Source: Patescibacteria group bacterium
GTDB taxonomy: Bacteria; Patescibacteriota; Patescibacteriia; 2-12-FULL-60-25
DNA: 64,000 nt
Reading direction: 5' to 3'
NCBI GenBank assembly: GCA_031082005.1
Contig: JAVHLR010000001.1
Location: 563,251 to 627,250, forward strand
Every line of letters starts with the position of its first letter. Positions within the stretch are counted from its first letter, which is position 1. Position numbers and translations under genes: made by a program. Under the pieces are notes generated by a model. That model was not told where the DNA came from. It ran no database searches and saw only the letters and a list, made by a program, of their open reading frames with translations. Below are positions 42,080 to 50,200 of this stretch, one piece after another.

Positions 42080-42448
42080 ATGATCAAAGAGCCATTCTCT
42101 CCGTTCATTCCGTCACCCGAAACTCCCGTGCAAGGCCTGCCTTTGCATGAAGGTCTGAAGATTTCAGAGGAAGATAAAAAACTCGAAACAGGGCATGTCG
42201 AGCTCTTCATCCAGCACCACTTAGCGGAGACCGACCTCTTGAATGAGGAGCAGAAGGCTGCCGTCGTCGCGTACGTCAAATCCCATAATGGCACCTGGTT
42301 GCATTACGATGATGATGGGGTTTATGTGCATGATTTTCAGGTGGATGTTGAGGGAAATAAAGTGATTTTCACTTTCTGCGTCGTAGAAGAGTTGCCCGAC
42401 GGTTCTAAATTCGGCAACGCCTGCGATTCAGTGATCGAATTGCCCTGA
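42080..42448 (+). CDS. Hypothetical protein
   Basis: A 122-residue soluble acidic protein; no family recognised. It has GHVELFIQHHLAETDLLNEEQKAAVVAYVKSHNG as helical segments (shown in part elsewhere), then beta-type DGVYVHDFQVDVEGNKVIFT. It lies between the GreA-like gene (16 bp before) and the flavoprotein (stop and ATG share one base), so the three form a likely operon. Confidence 0.65.
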   Translation: MIKEPFSPFIPSPETPVQGLPLHEGLKISEEDKKLETGHVELFIQHHLAETDLLNEEQKAAVVAYVKSHNGTWLHYDDDGVYVHDFQVDVEGNKVIFTFCVVEELPDGSKFGNACDSVIELP

Positions 42449-43743
42449 TGAAAATAGCCATCATCGGAGGCGGCGCAGCTGGAGTGATGGCTGCAGCTGC
42501 CGCATACGAAACCGACCCAAGTGCCGAGATTCTTATCTTAGAACGGAACGATCTTTTGGGTAAAAAAGTCCTCATCTCCGGTGGTGGACGGTGTAATCTG
42601 ACGACTGGTCTACGAGATATCCGTACAGTCCTTTCGAGATATCCTCGTGGCGATAAATTCCTGACCAAGGCCATGCATAAATTTCCGCCAGAAGCAGTTT
42701 ATGCCTGGTTTGAGAGTCATGGCGTGCCACTTAAGATCGAAAAGGACATGCGTGTCTTCCCTATGTCGAATAACGGCGAGGATGTCATGAATGTATTCAA
42801 GAATCTCTTCAAGACAGCCGGTGTCCGCGTCATGCTCAAGAAGCAGGTTACGGAAGTCCGGAAAACCAAGGACGGATTCGCCATATCCCTGAAAAACCAG
42901 GATTCTCCCCTACTCGTCGATAAAATCATCCTGACTACTGGCGGACAAGCCTACCGCCAAACCGGCTCGACCGGCGACGGTTATACCTTTGCGCAATCTC
43001 TCGGCCATGCGATCACCGCGCTTGCTCCGAGCCTAAGTGCGCTCTTTACGCAAGAAAAATGGGTTGCTGATTTGGCTGGGGTTTCAGTGGAAAATGCAGC
43101 GTTACATTGTCATCCTGAGCGTAACGAAGTGAAGTCGAAGGATCTTTATAATCAAAAAGGTCCTTCGGCAAGCTCAGGACGACAGGCGGTTCAAGGCCCC
43201 TTCATCTTCACTCATAAAGGCATCAGCGGTCCCGCCGTCTTTGCCCTTTCTTCCCTAGTGGCATTCGAACAACTTACACCGACGAACCCGCTCACCATCT
43301 CTATCGATTTTTTCCCTGATCGTAAACTCGCCGAGGTCTTAGAAGGTATCTGGTTCCATGTCACGAAATACCCAAAAAAGAGCTTAGGAAAAGTAATTGG
43401 TGCAATGGTTCTCAAGTCTATTGCTCCCCGGCTCTGCCTGGCTGCCGGGCTGAACCCTGACTCCATAGCTGCCGATTGCAGCAAAAAGAATGCCGAGCGC
43501 TTGGCGCAAACAATGAAAGGACTCGTGCTTCACGCCGTCGCGCGTGCTGCTGGCGACGAGTTCGTTACAGCTGGCGGCGTTGACCTGAAAGAAGTCGATC
43601 CTTCCACTATGCAATCAAAAATCTGCCCCGGTCTTTATTTGGCCGGGGAGATATTGGATATCGACGGATTTACCGGAGGTTTCAACCTGCAGTCCGCCTG
43701 GGCGACGGGTAGATTGGCTGGGGAGTCGGCTGTATCGATTTAA
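42448..43743 (+). CDS. HI0933/BaiN-family FAD-dependent flavoprotein
   Basis: A 431-residue protein. The Rossmann dinucleotide site IIGGGAAGVMAAAAAYE at the N-terminus is followed by LISGGGRCNLTTG, TTGGQAYRQTGSTGDGY, FTHKGISGPAVFALS and a C-terminal LYLAGEILDIDGFTGGFNLQSAWATG. These are the family signatures. The enzyme class is often called an NAD(P)/FAD-dependent oxidoreductase of unknown substrate. About 27 residues (CHPERNEVKSKDLYNQKG...) are an in-frame repeat insertion just before the FTHKG motif. Confidence 0.92.
   Translation: MKIAIIGGGAAGVMAAAAAYETDPSAEILILERNDLLGKKVLISGGGRCNLTTGLRDIRTVLSRYPRGDKFLTKAMHKFPPEAVYAWFESHGVPLKIEKDMRVFPMSNNGEDVMNVFKNLFKTAGVRVMLKKQVTEVRKTKDGFAISLKNQDSPLLVDKIILTTGGQAYRQTGSTGDGYTFAQSLGHAITALAPSLSALFTQEKWVADLAGVSVENAALHCHPERNEVKSKDLYNQKGPSASSGRQAVQGPFIFTHKGISGPAVFALSSLVAFEQLTPTNPLTISIDFFPDRKLAEVLEGIWFHVTKYPKKSLGKVIGAMVLKSIAPRLCLAAGLNPDSIAADCSKKNAERLAQTMKGLVLHAVARAAGDEFVTAGGVDLKEVDPSTMQSKICPGLYLAGEILDIDGFTGGFNLQSAWATGRLAGESAVSI
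43107..43184 (+). repeat. Palindromic repeat inserted in frame in the flavoprotein gene
   Basis: 78 bp (26 codons), beginning TTGTCATCCTGAGC and ending GCTCAGGACGACA, i.e. two inward-facing copies of a CCTGAGC...GAAGGA(T/C)C unit. The right half is repeated, inverted, as an exact 28-bp match in the copy at 43762. It is absent from the expected family alignment at this point. Confidence 0.8.
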
Positions 43744-43761
43744 GTAAAAAATTGAACAAAA

Positions 43762-43846
43762 TTGTCGTCCTGAGCTTGCCGAAGGACCTTCAAGTTGAAG
43801 ATCTTTCGACTGCGGCCGTTGGTCGGCCTTCGCTCAAGATGACGTT
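43762..43846 (+). repeat. Second copy of the CCTGAGC-type palindromic repeat
   Basis: It lies in the short space between the converging flavoprotein and lipoprotein genes. It starts TTGTCGTCCTGAGCTTGCCG and ends with GCTCAAGATGACG, so the ends form an imperfect inverted repeat. Confidence 0.75.
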
Positions 43847-43849
43847 CTT

Positions 43850-44443
43850 TTATAGCCTCTCCAAAACCTTCTTAGCCAAGGCATTCTCTATTTCCATGTG
43901 TTTTGCCTTGTCGGTATTCCCAAAACCAAGCCCGATATCAATGGAAAACTTCACGCCTTTCGCATTGACCAATACATGCGTCCCCTTGCCTATGCCCAAT
44001 CCGCTGCCACCATAGTAAGCCGCGTCCCCTAACCCGGTCACATTCGTGATGGCATCCGCCTCCAGCAGCTCTTTTTCTTGGTTAAACAGCGTTTCCGCGT
44101 TCTGGCCCGACGATTTCATCCCAGCCGACATGTCTGCCGAGGAAACAAGCGAAAGCTGCACGAACTTCATGTCGTCACCGATGCTGTAGAAACAGATTTT
44201 CTGTCCGACTGCGTTAGCCTTGATGTCGTGTTTGTCCTGTTTTACTTCTTCTCCAGGATAGAACGGCGCAACGTCAGCTGCCGTTATCAGCTCGCAAGGA
44301 TCATAAGACTTACCGCTGACCGCTTTTTGTTCGGTTCCGTTAGATGTCTGGCTACCGGTGGTAGCCGTACCCCCGCCGCATCCGGCGCCAAAGAGTGAAA
44401 CTGCAAGTCCTATTACTACTAATGAATTGATTTGTTTGCTCAT
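43850..44443 (-). CDS. Lipoprotein, DUF3558-like paralogue
   Basis: A 197-residue protein with a signal peptide and lipobox FGAGC. The mature domain has two Cys (DPCELITAADVAPFYPGEE and QKICFYSIGDD) and ITNVTGLGDAAYYGGSGLGIG, parallel to the protein at 40946. TAAAAT ends 10 nt before its ATG. The 3' end reaches the repeat at 43846. Function unknown; it is exposed on the cell surface. Confidence 0.7.
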   Translation of the reverse strand: MSKQINSLVVIGLAVSLFGAGCGGGTATTGSQTSNGTEQKAVSGKSYDPCELITAADVAPFYPGEEVKQDKHDIKANAVGQKICFYSIGDDMKFVQLSLVSSADMSAGMKSSGQNAETLFNQEKELLEADAITNVTGLGDAAYYGGSGLGIGKGTHVLVNAKGVKFSIDIGLGFGNTDKAKHMEIENALAKKVLERL

Positions 44444-44483
44444 AATATTTCAGATTTTATTGTGTTCGGACCTGGAGGTCAAC

Positions 44484-45953
44484 TCACCCCTTCGTCTTCA
44501 ACGCCCCCAGATCCAACCTTTCATCGAATTTTATCTTATCCACGAAATCCGGGATGTGGCTGACCATGATTAGTGCTCCTTTGTATTCCTGGATTGCCTT
44601 GGCGATTACAGGCAGATGGCGGAAATTGATGTGGTTCGTCGGTTCGTCGAGGATGAGCAAGCCTGGTTTTTGGAGGACGAAACGAGCGTAGCACAAAAGT
44701 CCTTTCTGCCCTTCTGACAACGAGCCGATCTTATTCTTCAGCAGATCCGAAGTCAGTAAGAACTCTGACGCTACGGCGCGCAGTTTCTCGTTCGACTTCA
44801 GCTCCATGACCGCGTCCAGCGCTTCGTAGGGGGTTTGGTCATAATCCAAGCCGGAAAAGTCTTGGGCGTAATAGCCGACATTGACCTCTGGATTGATTGT
44901 CGCATGCGGATCTTTGCCGCCGGCCAAGGTGCGCAGAAGCGTACTTTTGCCGATACCGTTCGGGCCGGAGATCAGAAGTCTGTAGCCGCGACGCAGCGCG
45001 ATATCGACTGTTGCCTGGTGCGGCTCGTGGTTTTTGATGACGCGGACTTCGGTGATCTTGACCATCACGTCCGGGAATTCCTGCGCCGGTATCGTAAAGT
45101 CGCGGATCGTCTTATCGTCGCGGCGTACGTCCACCATCTCGTCTTCGGCTTCCTCGACCTGATCGCGCAGTTTGCTCGCCAGACGGCGCATTTTGCCTCC
45201 TTTGTTCGAGAAGAAGTTTATCTTGTCCTTGCGGTCTTGGATGTCTTTGAGTAAGCGCGCGTTCTTCATCCTCTCGCGTTCCAAACGCGCCGCGATCTCC
45301 TCGACGACGTTAAAATAGTTGCCGACGTATTGCTCGACTTTGCCGGTGAAGACGTCCAGATGCAGCACGCCTTCGGTAAAAGCATTCAGAAAGTCAGCAT
45401 CATGCGAAATCACCAAAACGGTCTTGGGATACATCATCAAGAATCCCGTCAGGTGTTCTATCCCCTGTTGGTCCAGGTTATTCGTCGGCTCGTCGAGGAG
45501 CAGGATGTCCGGATTCTGGATCAAAGCATAAGCCAAGAGCAAACGCGCCTGCTGGCCACCGGAGAAATCGCGGATCTTCTTGTCCAAAGGCGCCGGCAAG
45601 TTGACCGTTTCTAGCACCTCGGCAATTTTCTTGTCGATGTCATACGGTTCTTCGCCCAGCGCATGCGCAAAAAACTCTTTGACCGTATCTTCCATCCTAT
45701 CCCGCGGCACGACTTGGAGCGATGTGGCGATGGTTGCACCAGCTTTGATGTGGATGCCTCCTTCTGACGGTTTGAGGATGCCGGTGATGAGTTTGAGGAT
45801 GGTGCTTTTACCTGCGCCATTCTGTCCCATGAGAGTGATTTTTGCGTTTTCGCGCACCGAAAAATCTGCCTCATCCAAGAGAGGGTTCTCTTCGTCGTAG
45901 CCAAAGGTGACTCCGCTGAAGCGCACGATTACATTTCCGTGATCTAATGCCAT
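44484..45953 (-). CDS. ABC-F family ATPase with unusual second site
   Basis: A 489-residue soluble protein with two ABC domains and no membrane domain. Site 1 is canonical: GQNGAGKST, DFSGGQQARLLLA, DEPTNNLD, ISHDADFL. The linker is a charged coiled coil (RLERERMKNARLLKDIQDRK). Site 2 has GPNGIGKST, but the signature is LSEGQKGLL instead of LSGGQ/E, the D-loop region is NHINFRHL, and the switch is SHIPDF. ABC-F proteins act on the ribosomal E-site. The second-site changes may mark a subfamily. Confidence 0.9.
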   Translation of the reverse strand: MALDHGNVIVRFSGVTFGYDEENPLLDEADFSVRENAKITLMGQNGAGKSTILKLITGILKPSEGGIHIKAGATIATSLQVVPRDRMEDTVKEFFAHALGEEPYDIDKKIAEVLETVNLPAPLDKKIRDFSGGQQARLLLAYALIQNPDILLLDEPTNNLDQQGIEHLTGFLMMYPKTVLVISHDADFLNAFTEGVLHLDVFTGKVEQYVGNYFNVVEEIAARLERERMKNARLLKDIQDRKDKINFFSNKGGKMRRLASKLRDQVEEAEDEMVDVRRDDKTIRDFTIPAQEFPDVMVKITEVRVIKNHEPHQATVDIALRRGYRLLISGPNGIGKSTLLRTLAGGKDPHATINPEVNVGYYAQDFSGLDYDQTPYEALDAVMELKSNEKLRAVASEFLLTSDLLKNKIGSLSEGQKGLLCYARFVLQKPGLLILDEPTNHINFRHLPVIAKAIQEYKGALIMVSHIPDFVDKIKFDERLDLGALKTKG

Positions 45954-46034
45954 AAAGGTGGCTAATTAAACCATAAAAATCTGATTTGTACAAGAGGTGA
46001 CGCTCGGATGTATTTTTGCATTCTGCTGCAGTTC

Positions 46035-46043
46035 TGCCATAAT
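46035..46043 (+). promoter_or_regulatory. Extended -10 promoter, leaderless type
   Basis: TGcCATAAT ends 7 nt before the ATG at 46051. Confidence 0.65.
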
Positions 46044-46050
46044 CCCGCGC

Positions 46051-47853
46051 ATGGCCACGACCGTCTTACAGCTTCAATCGCTCACCAAAACGTTCGGTAC
46101 GCGGCTTTTGCTCGACGGCGCGACTGTTTCGATTACCGAGGGTCAGAAAATCGGCCTCATCGGCGCCAACGGTTCCGGCAAGACAACGCTGCTACGCATG
46201 ATCTTGGGACAGGAAAGGCCGGATAGCGGAGCTATCACAATCTACCCGCACACACGCCTCGGCTATCTCGAACAGCAAGAGACTTTCCCTCCTGGCGAGA
46301 GCGTCATCGACTACCTCGTCCGTGTTTCGGGGCGCGAGTCCTGGGAGTGCGCCAAGATGGCTTCGGTTTTCGAGCTGAAAAATGACAAGCTCGAGATGCC
46401 GTTCCTCGCGCTCTCTGGTGGATATCAGATGCGCGTACGGCTCTCAGGACTGTTGGTCAAAGATCCGAATCTCCTGCTCCTCGATGAGCCGACGAACTAT
46501 CTCGATCTGCAGACCATCCTCTTGCTCGAAGAGGCGCTGCGCCAATACCGCGGAGCGCTATTGCTCGTCTCGCATGACCGCGAATTCCTCAAGAACGTGT
46601 GCACCCATACTTTGGAACTCGAGCACCGAAAGCTGTCTTTGTATCCCGGAGACATTGAGTCATATTTCGAACATAAAGCCGTAAAACTTGAAGAGGTGCG
46701 GCGTCACAATAAGAAAATCCAGGCCCAGCAGCGTCACCTGAAAGACTTTGTGGATCGTTTCCGTGCCAAAGCCTCGAAAGCCACACAGGCGCAGTCCAAA
46801 CTCAAGCAGCTAGAAAAACTAAAGACCATCGAAATCGCACACTCGCTGCGCACGGTGCGCATCCACATCCCGTGCAACGAGCAGCGTAACGCCGTAGCTT
46901 TGGATTGTCGGGATTTGAGCGTCGGATATGCCGAAGGCAAGCCAATCTTGGAGCATGTTGAATTCGAATTGAACCGCGGGGAGCACCTCGCTGTTTTGGG
47001 TGAGAATGGCCAAGGCAAGTCAACGCTGTTGAAGACGCTGGCTGGTGAATTGCCCGTTCTGGACGGTAGATTCAAATGGGGTCACAACCTGCGTGTCGCC
47101 TACTATGCTCAACATGTACCGCAGATGCTGCCGCAAGAAGGTACCGCAGGAGCTTATCTGTCTTTCATTGCGCCGTCTGCCTTGCCCGAGGATTTGTTGC
47201 GTATGGCGAGCAACTTCCTGTTCACGCAGGACGATCTCGATAAGCCGATTTCCGTGCTCTCTGGTGGGGAGAAAGCGCGTCTTTGCCTTGCATCCATCTG
47301 TCTTGGCCGATACGACGTCCTACTGCTGGACGAACCGACCAATCATCTGGACTTCGATACAGTTGAGGCTTTAGGTGAAGCTCTGTCCGAATTCCCCGGC
47401 ACAGTCATCTTCGTCAGTCATAGCCGGACGTTTGCCTCGCAGATTGCGACTAATATTCTCGAGATAAAAGATGGTAGAGCTGTTCGCTATCCGTATCCGT
47501 ACGACATTTACGTCTACGAACTGAAGACGCATGAGAAAGTCGAACTGGATGATGATGCCGCGTTGGTCGAAGGGGTTCTCCCCGACTTCCGCACCAAGGC
47601 CGAGGTCTATCAGGAGCAACAAAAGCAGAAGCGCGCGCAAGAAAGGCTGGAACAAGAAGTCGATAAGCTGACAAAAGAGAAGAACCGTATCCTGAAGTTC
47701 TACGTCGAAAATCCATCGATCATCGACATAGAGAAAGCTAAACGTCTCAAAGATCTAGACGCCGAGCTCATCAGTCGCGAAGCAGCATGGTTCGAGCTGC
47801 AGGACAAGATAGATTCGCTCGGTCAGGAACTGAAGACGGCGAAAGAAGAATGA
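46051..47853 (+). CDS. ABC-F family ATPase (Uup/EttA-like)
   Basis: A 600-residue protein. Domain 1 has GANGSGKTTLLRM, LSGGYQMRVRL, DEPTNYLDL, VSHDREFL; domain 2 has GENGQGKSTLLKT, LSGGEKARLCLA, DEPTNHLDF, VSHSRTF. The interdomain P-site-tRNA-interaction-type helix is KAVKLEEVRRHNKKIQAQQR. A C-terminal coiled coil (about 530-600) is like the Uup DNA-binding tail. It is probably a translation factor or resistance-type ABC-F. It is divergent from the other ABC-F at 45953, with about 100 bp between them. Confidence 0.93.
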   Translation: MATTVLQLQSLTKTFGTRLLLDGATVSITEGQKIGLIGANGSGKTTLLRMILGQERPDSGAITIYPHTRLGYLEQQETFPPGESVIDYLVRVSGRESWECAKMASVFELKNDKLEMPFLALSGGYQMRVRLSGLLVKDPNLLLLDEPTNYLDLQTILLLEEALRQYRGALLLVSHDREFLKNVCTHTLELEHRKLSLYPGDIESYFEHKAVKLEEVRRHNKKIQAQQRHLKDFVDRFRAKASKATQAQSKLKQLEKLKTIEIAHSLRTVRIHIPCNEQRNAVALDCRDLSVGYAEGKPILEHVEFELNRGEHLAVLGENGQGKSTLLKTLAGELPVLDGRFKWGHNLRVAYYAQHVPQMLPQEGTAGAYLSFIAPSALPEDLLRMASNFLFTQDDLDKPISVLSGGEKARLCLASICLGRYDVLLLDEPTNHLDFDTVEALGEALSEFPGTVIFVSHSRTFASQIATNILEIKDGRAVRYPYPYDIYVYELKTHEKVELDDDAALVEGVLPDFRTKAEVYQEQQKQKRAQERLEQEVDKLTKEKNRILKFYVENPSIIDIEKAKRLKDLDAELISREAAWFELQDKIDSLGQELKTAKEE

Positions 47854-47886
47854 ATAATGGATGACAGAGATGAGCAGGAAGCTGGG

Positions 47887-47915
47887 TTGAACATTTTTCT
47901 GTTCTGTGCTTAAGT
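47887..47915 (+). promoter_or_regulatory. Promoter for the beta-helix protein
   Basis: TTGAAC, a 17-bp spacer, then TTAAGT. The same -10 hexamer is used at 25811. An AAAGG Shine-Dalgarno-like site lies about 8 nt before the ATG. Confidence 0.55.
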
Positions 47916-47946
47916 CCCAGCGTCTCTCACCGGAAAGGCATGCGTA

Positions 47947-48615
47947 ATGCTGGAAACGATCTTTGATCTGCAGGGACTCGACATGTATAGCCCGTTGTTT
48001 AAGGGCAAATTCCCTTGGGAATGGATCAAGGTGCTCGAAAAGTACTTGTACGACGGATACAAGACGAGTAGGGTTTGCCACCCGGTCACGGGCGCGACGC
48101 TTGTCGAGGTGTCCGGCCCGATCCACATCGGCCGCGAAGTCACCCTCCGCTCCGGCGCAGTCATCTATGGACCGGCGTACATCGGCGACGGATGTATTAT
48201 CGGGCACAACGCCTTGGTGCGCGAAGGCTGTATGCTCATGGGGAGGAACACAATCGGACATTGTTCCGAAGTCAAACGCTCCATCCTCTTCCCTGGAGCG
48301 CATCTCGCCCACCGTAACTACGTCGGGGATTCGGTCCTCGGCAGCGAGGTGAACTTCGGCAACGGCAGCTGCGTCGCTAATCTTCTCGGCAACGGCAGCA
48401 AGGAAAAGACAGTCCGCGTCATGCTCGAGCAAGATGACTCCGACCTCATGCCGATCGATACGGGTCTACGCAAGTTCGGCGCCCTGGTCGGTGACCGCAC
48501 GCGCATCGGCTGCAACTCCGTGCTGAACCCCGGCACGATCCTCGGCGAGGATTCTCTCGTCCTCTCCTGTGTCAACGTCATCGGCACGCACAAGGCGGGC
48601 TCCAAGCTGCGCTGA
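47947..48615 (+). CDS. Left-handed beta-helix (GlmU C-terminal-like) protein
   Basis: A 222-residue protein with hexapeptide repeats: GPIHIGREVTLRSGAVIYGPAYIGDGCIIGHNALVREG (start shown in part), then VLGSEVNFGNG and a final GDRTRIGCNSVLNPGTILGEDS. The AVIYGPAYIG...GHNALVR and NLLGNG parts resemble the acyltransferase domain of GlmU or related sugar-phosphate nucleotidyltransferases, without the N-terminal nucleotidyltransferase. A trimeric acyltransferase is likely; acceptor unknown. It is GC-rich, with its own promoter and terminator. Confidence 0.8.
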   Translation: MLETIFDLQGLDMYSPLFKGKFPWEWIKVLEKYLYDGYKTSRVCHPVTGATLVEVSGPIHIGREVTLRSGAVIYGPAYIGDGCIIGHNALVREGCMLMGRNTIGHCSEVKRSILFPGAHLAHRNYVGDSVLGSEVNFGNGSCVANLLGNGSKEKTVRVMLEQDDSDLMPIDTGLRKFGALVGDRTRIGCNSVLNPGTILGEDSLVLSCVNVIGTHKAGSKLR

Positions 48616-48644
48616 CCGCATAAAGATACAACGCTGCAAACTCA

Positions 48645-48671
48645 CAGCCCCGACCTTCTTGGCCGGGGCTG
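48645..48671 (+). terminator. Hairpin terminator
   Basis: Stem CAGCCCCG / CGGGGCTG, close in sequence to the hairpin after the first gene (1080-1127). Confidence 0.7.
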
Positions 48672-48684
48672 AACTCTATCCCTC

Positions 48685-48713
48685 TGTCATCCCGGCCAAT
48701 GAGCCGGGATCTG
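48685..48713. repeat. CATCCCGG-type palindrome
   Basis: GTCATCCCGGC and GCCGGGATC, the same unit as in 27939-28031. Confidence 0.6.
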
Positions 48714-48715
48714 CT

Positions 48716-48904
48716 TTATTGCGTAAACAAGTCATCGACCTTTGTCTTCAAAACTTTTGCCACGCTTAAAGCCAACTGAAGCGAAGGGTTGTATTTGCCC
48801 TGCTCCAAGAAAACTATGGTTTCGCGTCGTACGCCGACTTTTTCAGCCAGTTCCTCTTGGGTCAATCCGAGGGCGGTGCGCATTTCTTTTATTCGGTTCT
48901 TCAT
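48716..48904 (-). CDS. XRE-family HTH regulator
   Basis: A 62-residue protein consisting only of a Cro/C1-type helix-turn-helix: [47 protein letters not shown] (shown in parts: [13 protein letters not shown] is helix 2-turn, [12 protein letters not shown] is the recognition helix). This is the short form found beside DUF2178 membrane proteins, and it follows such a gene by 4 bp. It probably regulates this small unit. Confidence 0.88.
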   Translation of the reverse strand: MKNRIKEMRTALGLTQEELAEKVGVRRETIVFLEQGKYNPSLQLALSVAKVLKTKVDDLFTQ

Positions 48905-48908
48905 GTAT

Positions 48909-49454
48909 TTATTTGCACTCGGTCTGTGGTGCCGGAAAATCCGGATGGCCGTGTTCGACCCATCTTCCGTCCTGACAAATCCAATTATCTTCGCCGCTCA
49001 ATAACCTGATGCCGAACACGAACGCAGCCAATAAGATGATCGACCCGGTCAACAACAGTATTTTTTTCTTAGCCATGAATTTGACGCGTTGATGGTAACG
49101 GAAAATGAAAGCGTAAAGCAACATCAAGAGACACGTCGAATACGCGAGAGTCGTTGCTATGGGCTCGAAAGCCGGATTAACGTTGCGTTGGCTGTAAAGG
49201 ACGAGCATCAGCAAGACGGATAACCAGGCATGGATCTGGATAGACCAACGCGCCGCAGTGCCTCCCAAGGCATAATCCCTTTCGTCAGCCATAACCTCCG
49301 TCAATCGGGATCGCGATACGAGTATGGCTAAGGCTGCTGCTGCAATTGCGATGGCGAGAAGAAGGTAATTATTGGTGATGATTGCGTTGCTTGCCGCGAT
49401 GGCGAGAAGAAAGGCAACAGTCATTTTTACTTGGGTGAACTGCTTGAGAGTCAT
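48909..49454 (-). CDS. DUF2178-like membrane protein
   Basis: A 181-residue protein with about five hydrophobic segments and the DUF2178-type block [27 protein letters not shown] (shown in part). The C-terminus has a small extracytoplasmic tail with two Cys ([17 protein letters not shown]...TECK), which could form a disulfide. The pair DUF2178 plus short XRE regulator recurs widely in bacteria and archaea; its function is not known. Confidence 0.75.
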   Translation of the reverse strand: MTLKQFTQVKMTVAFLLAIAASNAIITNNYLLLAIAIAAAALAILVSRSRLTEVMADERDYALGGTAARWSIQIHAWLSVLLMLVLYSQRNVNPAFEPIATTLAYSTCLLMLLYAFIFRYHQRVKFMAKKKILLLTGSIILLAAFVFGIRLLSGEDNWICQDGRWVEHGHPDFPAPQTECK

Positions 49455-49538
49455 ATGAATGTTAGAAATAATTAACGTATATTCTGATGTTACATATTTC
49501 TAACAAAGGCGTCAAGAGCCCCGTGTTAATAAAACAAG

Positions 49539-49566
49539 ACCGCGCTATCCAGGACGGACGCGCGGT
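49539..49566 (-). terminator. Terminator after the ITPase-like gene
   Basis: ACCGCGC / GCGCGGT stem, followed on the minus strand by CTTGTTTTATT. Confidence 0.7.
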
Positions 49567-49581
49567 TGCGTGTGTGGGTGC

Positions 49582-50091
49582 TCACCACTTGATTTGGGTG
49601 AACACGGCGTAAAGGCCTTGAGCCAAGAGGTCGGCGCGACGCAACCTGCCATTCGTCAGCAAGACATGCGGATCGCAATTATCGCAGCCGTGGATTTCGG
49701 CCAGGATATCGCCGATCGTCGTGTTGTCGAAGCCTCGTTCCTGGGCTTGTTTGACTACGTCTTCCGGTATTTCTATGCCCGGGGTTGAGCTGTAGTGCCA
49801 GCTCCCATCAGGAAGGAGAACTGCAATGCAGGCCACGTCCAAGTGGACGTTCCAGGCACGCACTATCCCGTTCTCGATGCCGATGCACGGCACGTCGGGG
49901 CAAGATTCAGCAGTGAACAGGACGCGATTGCGCGCGCCCGCCAAGATCCATTGGAAATCGACCGGTTGCTTGGCTATGGCGGAATCGACGTGCTTCTCGA
50001 TGATGTCTACGTTGTCCCAGCCCATCATCGAACAGGCTTGGACTAGAGCCTCCATCTTGTGTTTGCTACTGGTGCCGAGTGCGAACTTCAT
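49582..50091 (-). CDS. DUF84 / YjjX-like inosine/xanthosine triphosphatase
   Basis: A 169-residue protein. FALGTSSKHKMEALVQACS at the N-terminus and the GIENGIVRAWN loop match the DUF84/YjjX fold, which hydrolyses ITP/XTP and keeps deaminated purines out of nucleic acids. The C-terminal DPHVLLTNGRLRRADLLAQGLY also fits the family (typically TNGL-R-- followed by an alpha helix). It has its own promoter, strong GGGGAGG Shine-Dalgarno (5 nt spacing) and terminator, in GC-rich cassette style. Confidence 0.82.
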   Translation of the reverse strand: MKFALGTSSKHKMEALVQACSMMGWDNVDIIEKHVDSAIAKQPVDFQWILAGARNRVLFTAESCPDVPCIGIENGIVRAWNVHLDVACIAVLLPDGSWHYSSTPGIEIPEDVVKQAQERGFDNTTIGDILAEIHGCDNCDPHVLLTNGRLRRADLLAQGLYAVFTQIKW

Positions 50092-50120
50092 CCCGACCTC
50101 CCCTCAAAAAGAGCATTCAA

Positions 50121-50149
50121 CATATACCAAGAATCCGCGCATCGGTCAA
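50121..50149 (-). promoter_or_regulatory. Consensus promoter for the ITPase-like gene
   Basis: Minus strand TTGACC, 17 bp, TATATG. Confidence 0.78.
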
Positions 50150-50200
50150 TCACGTGCGCCCTGATGAGTCGGTGAATTTCTCGCGTAGGTTAGGCTTTGG

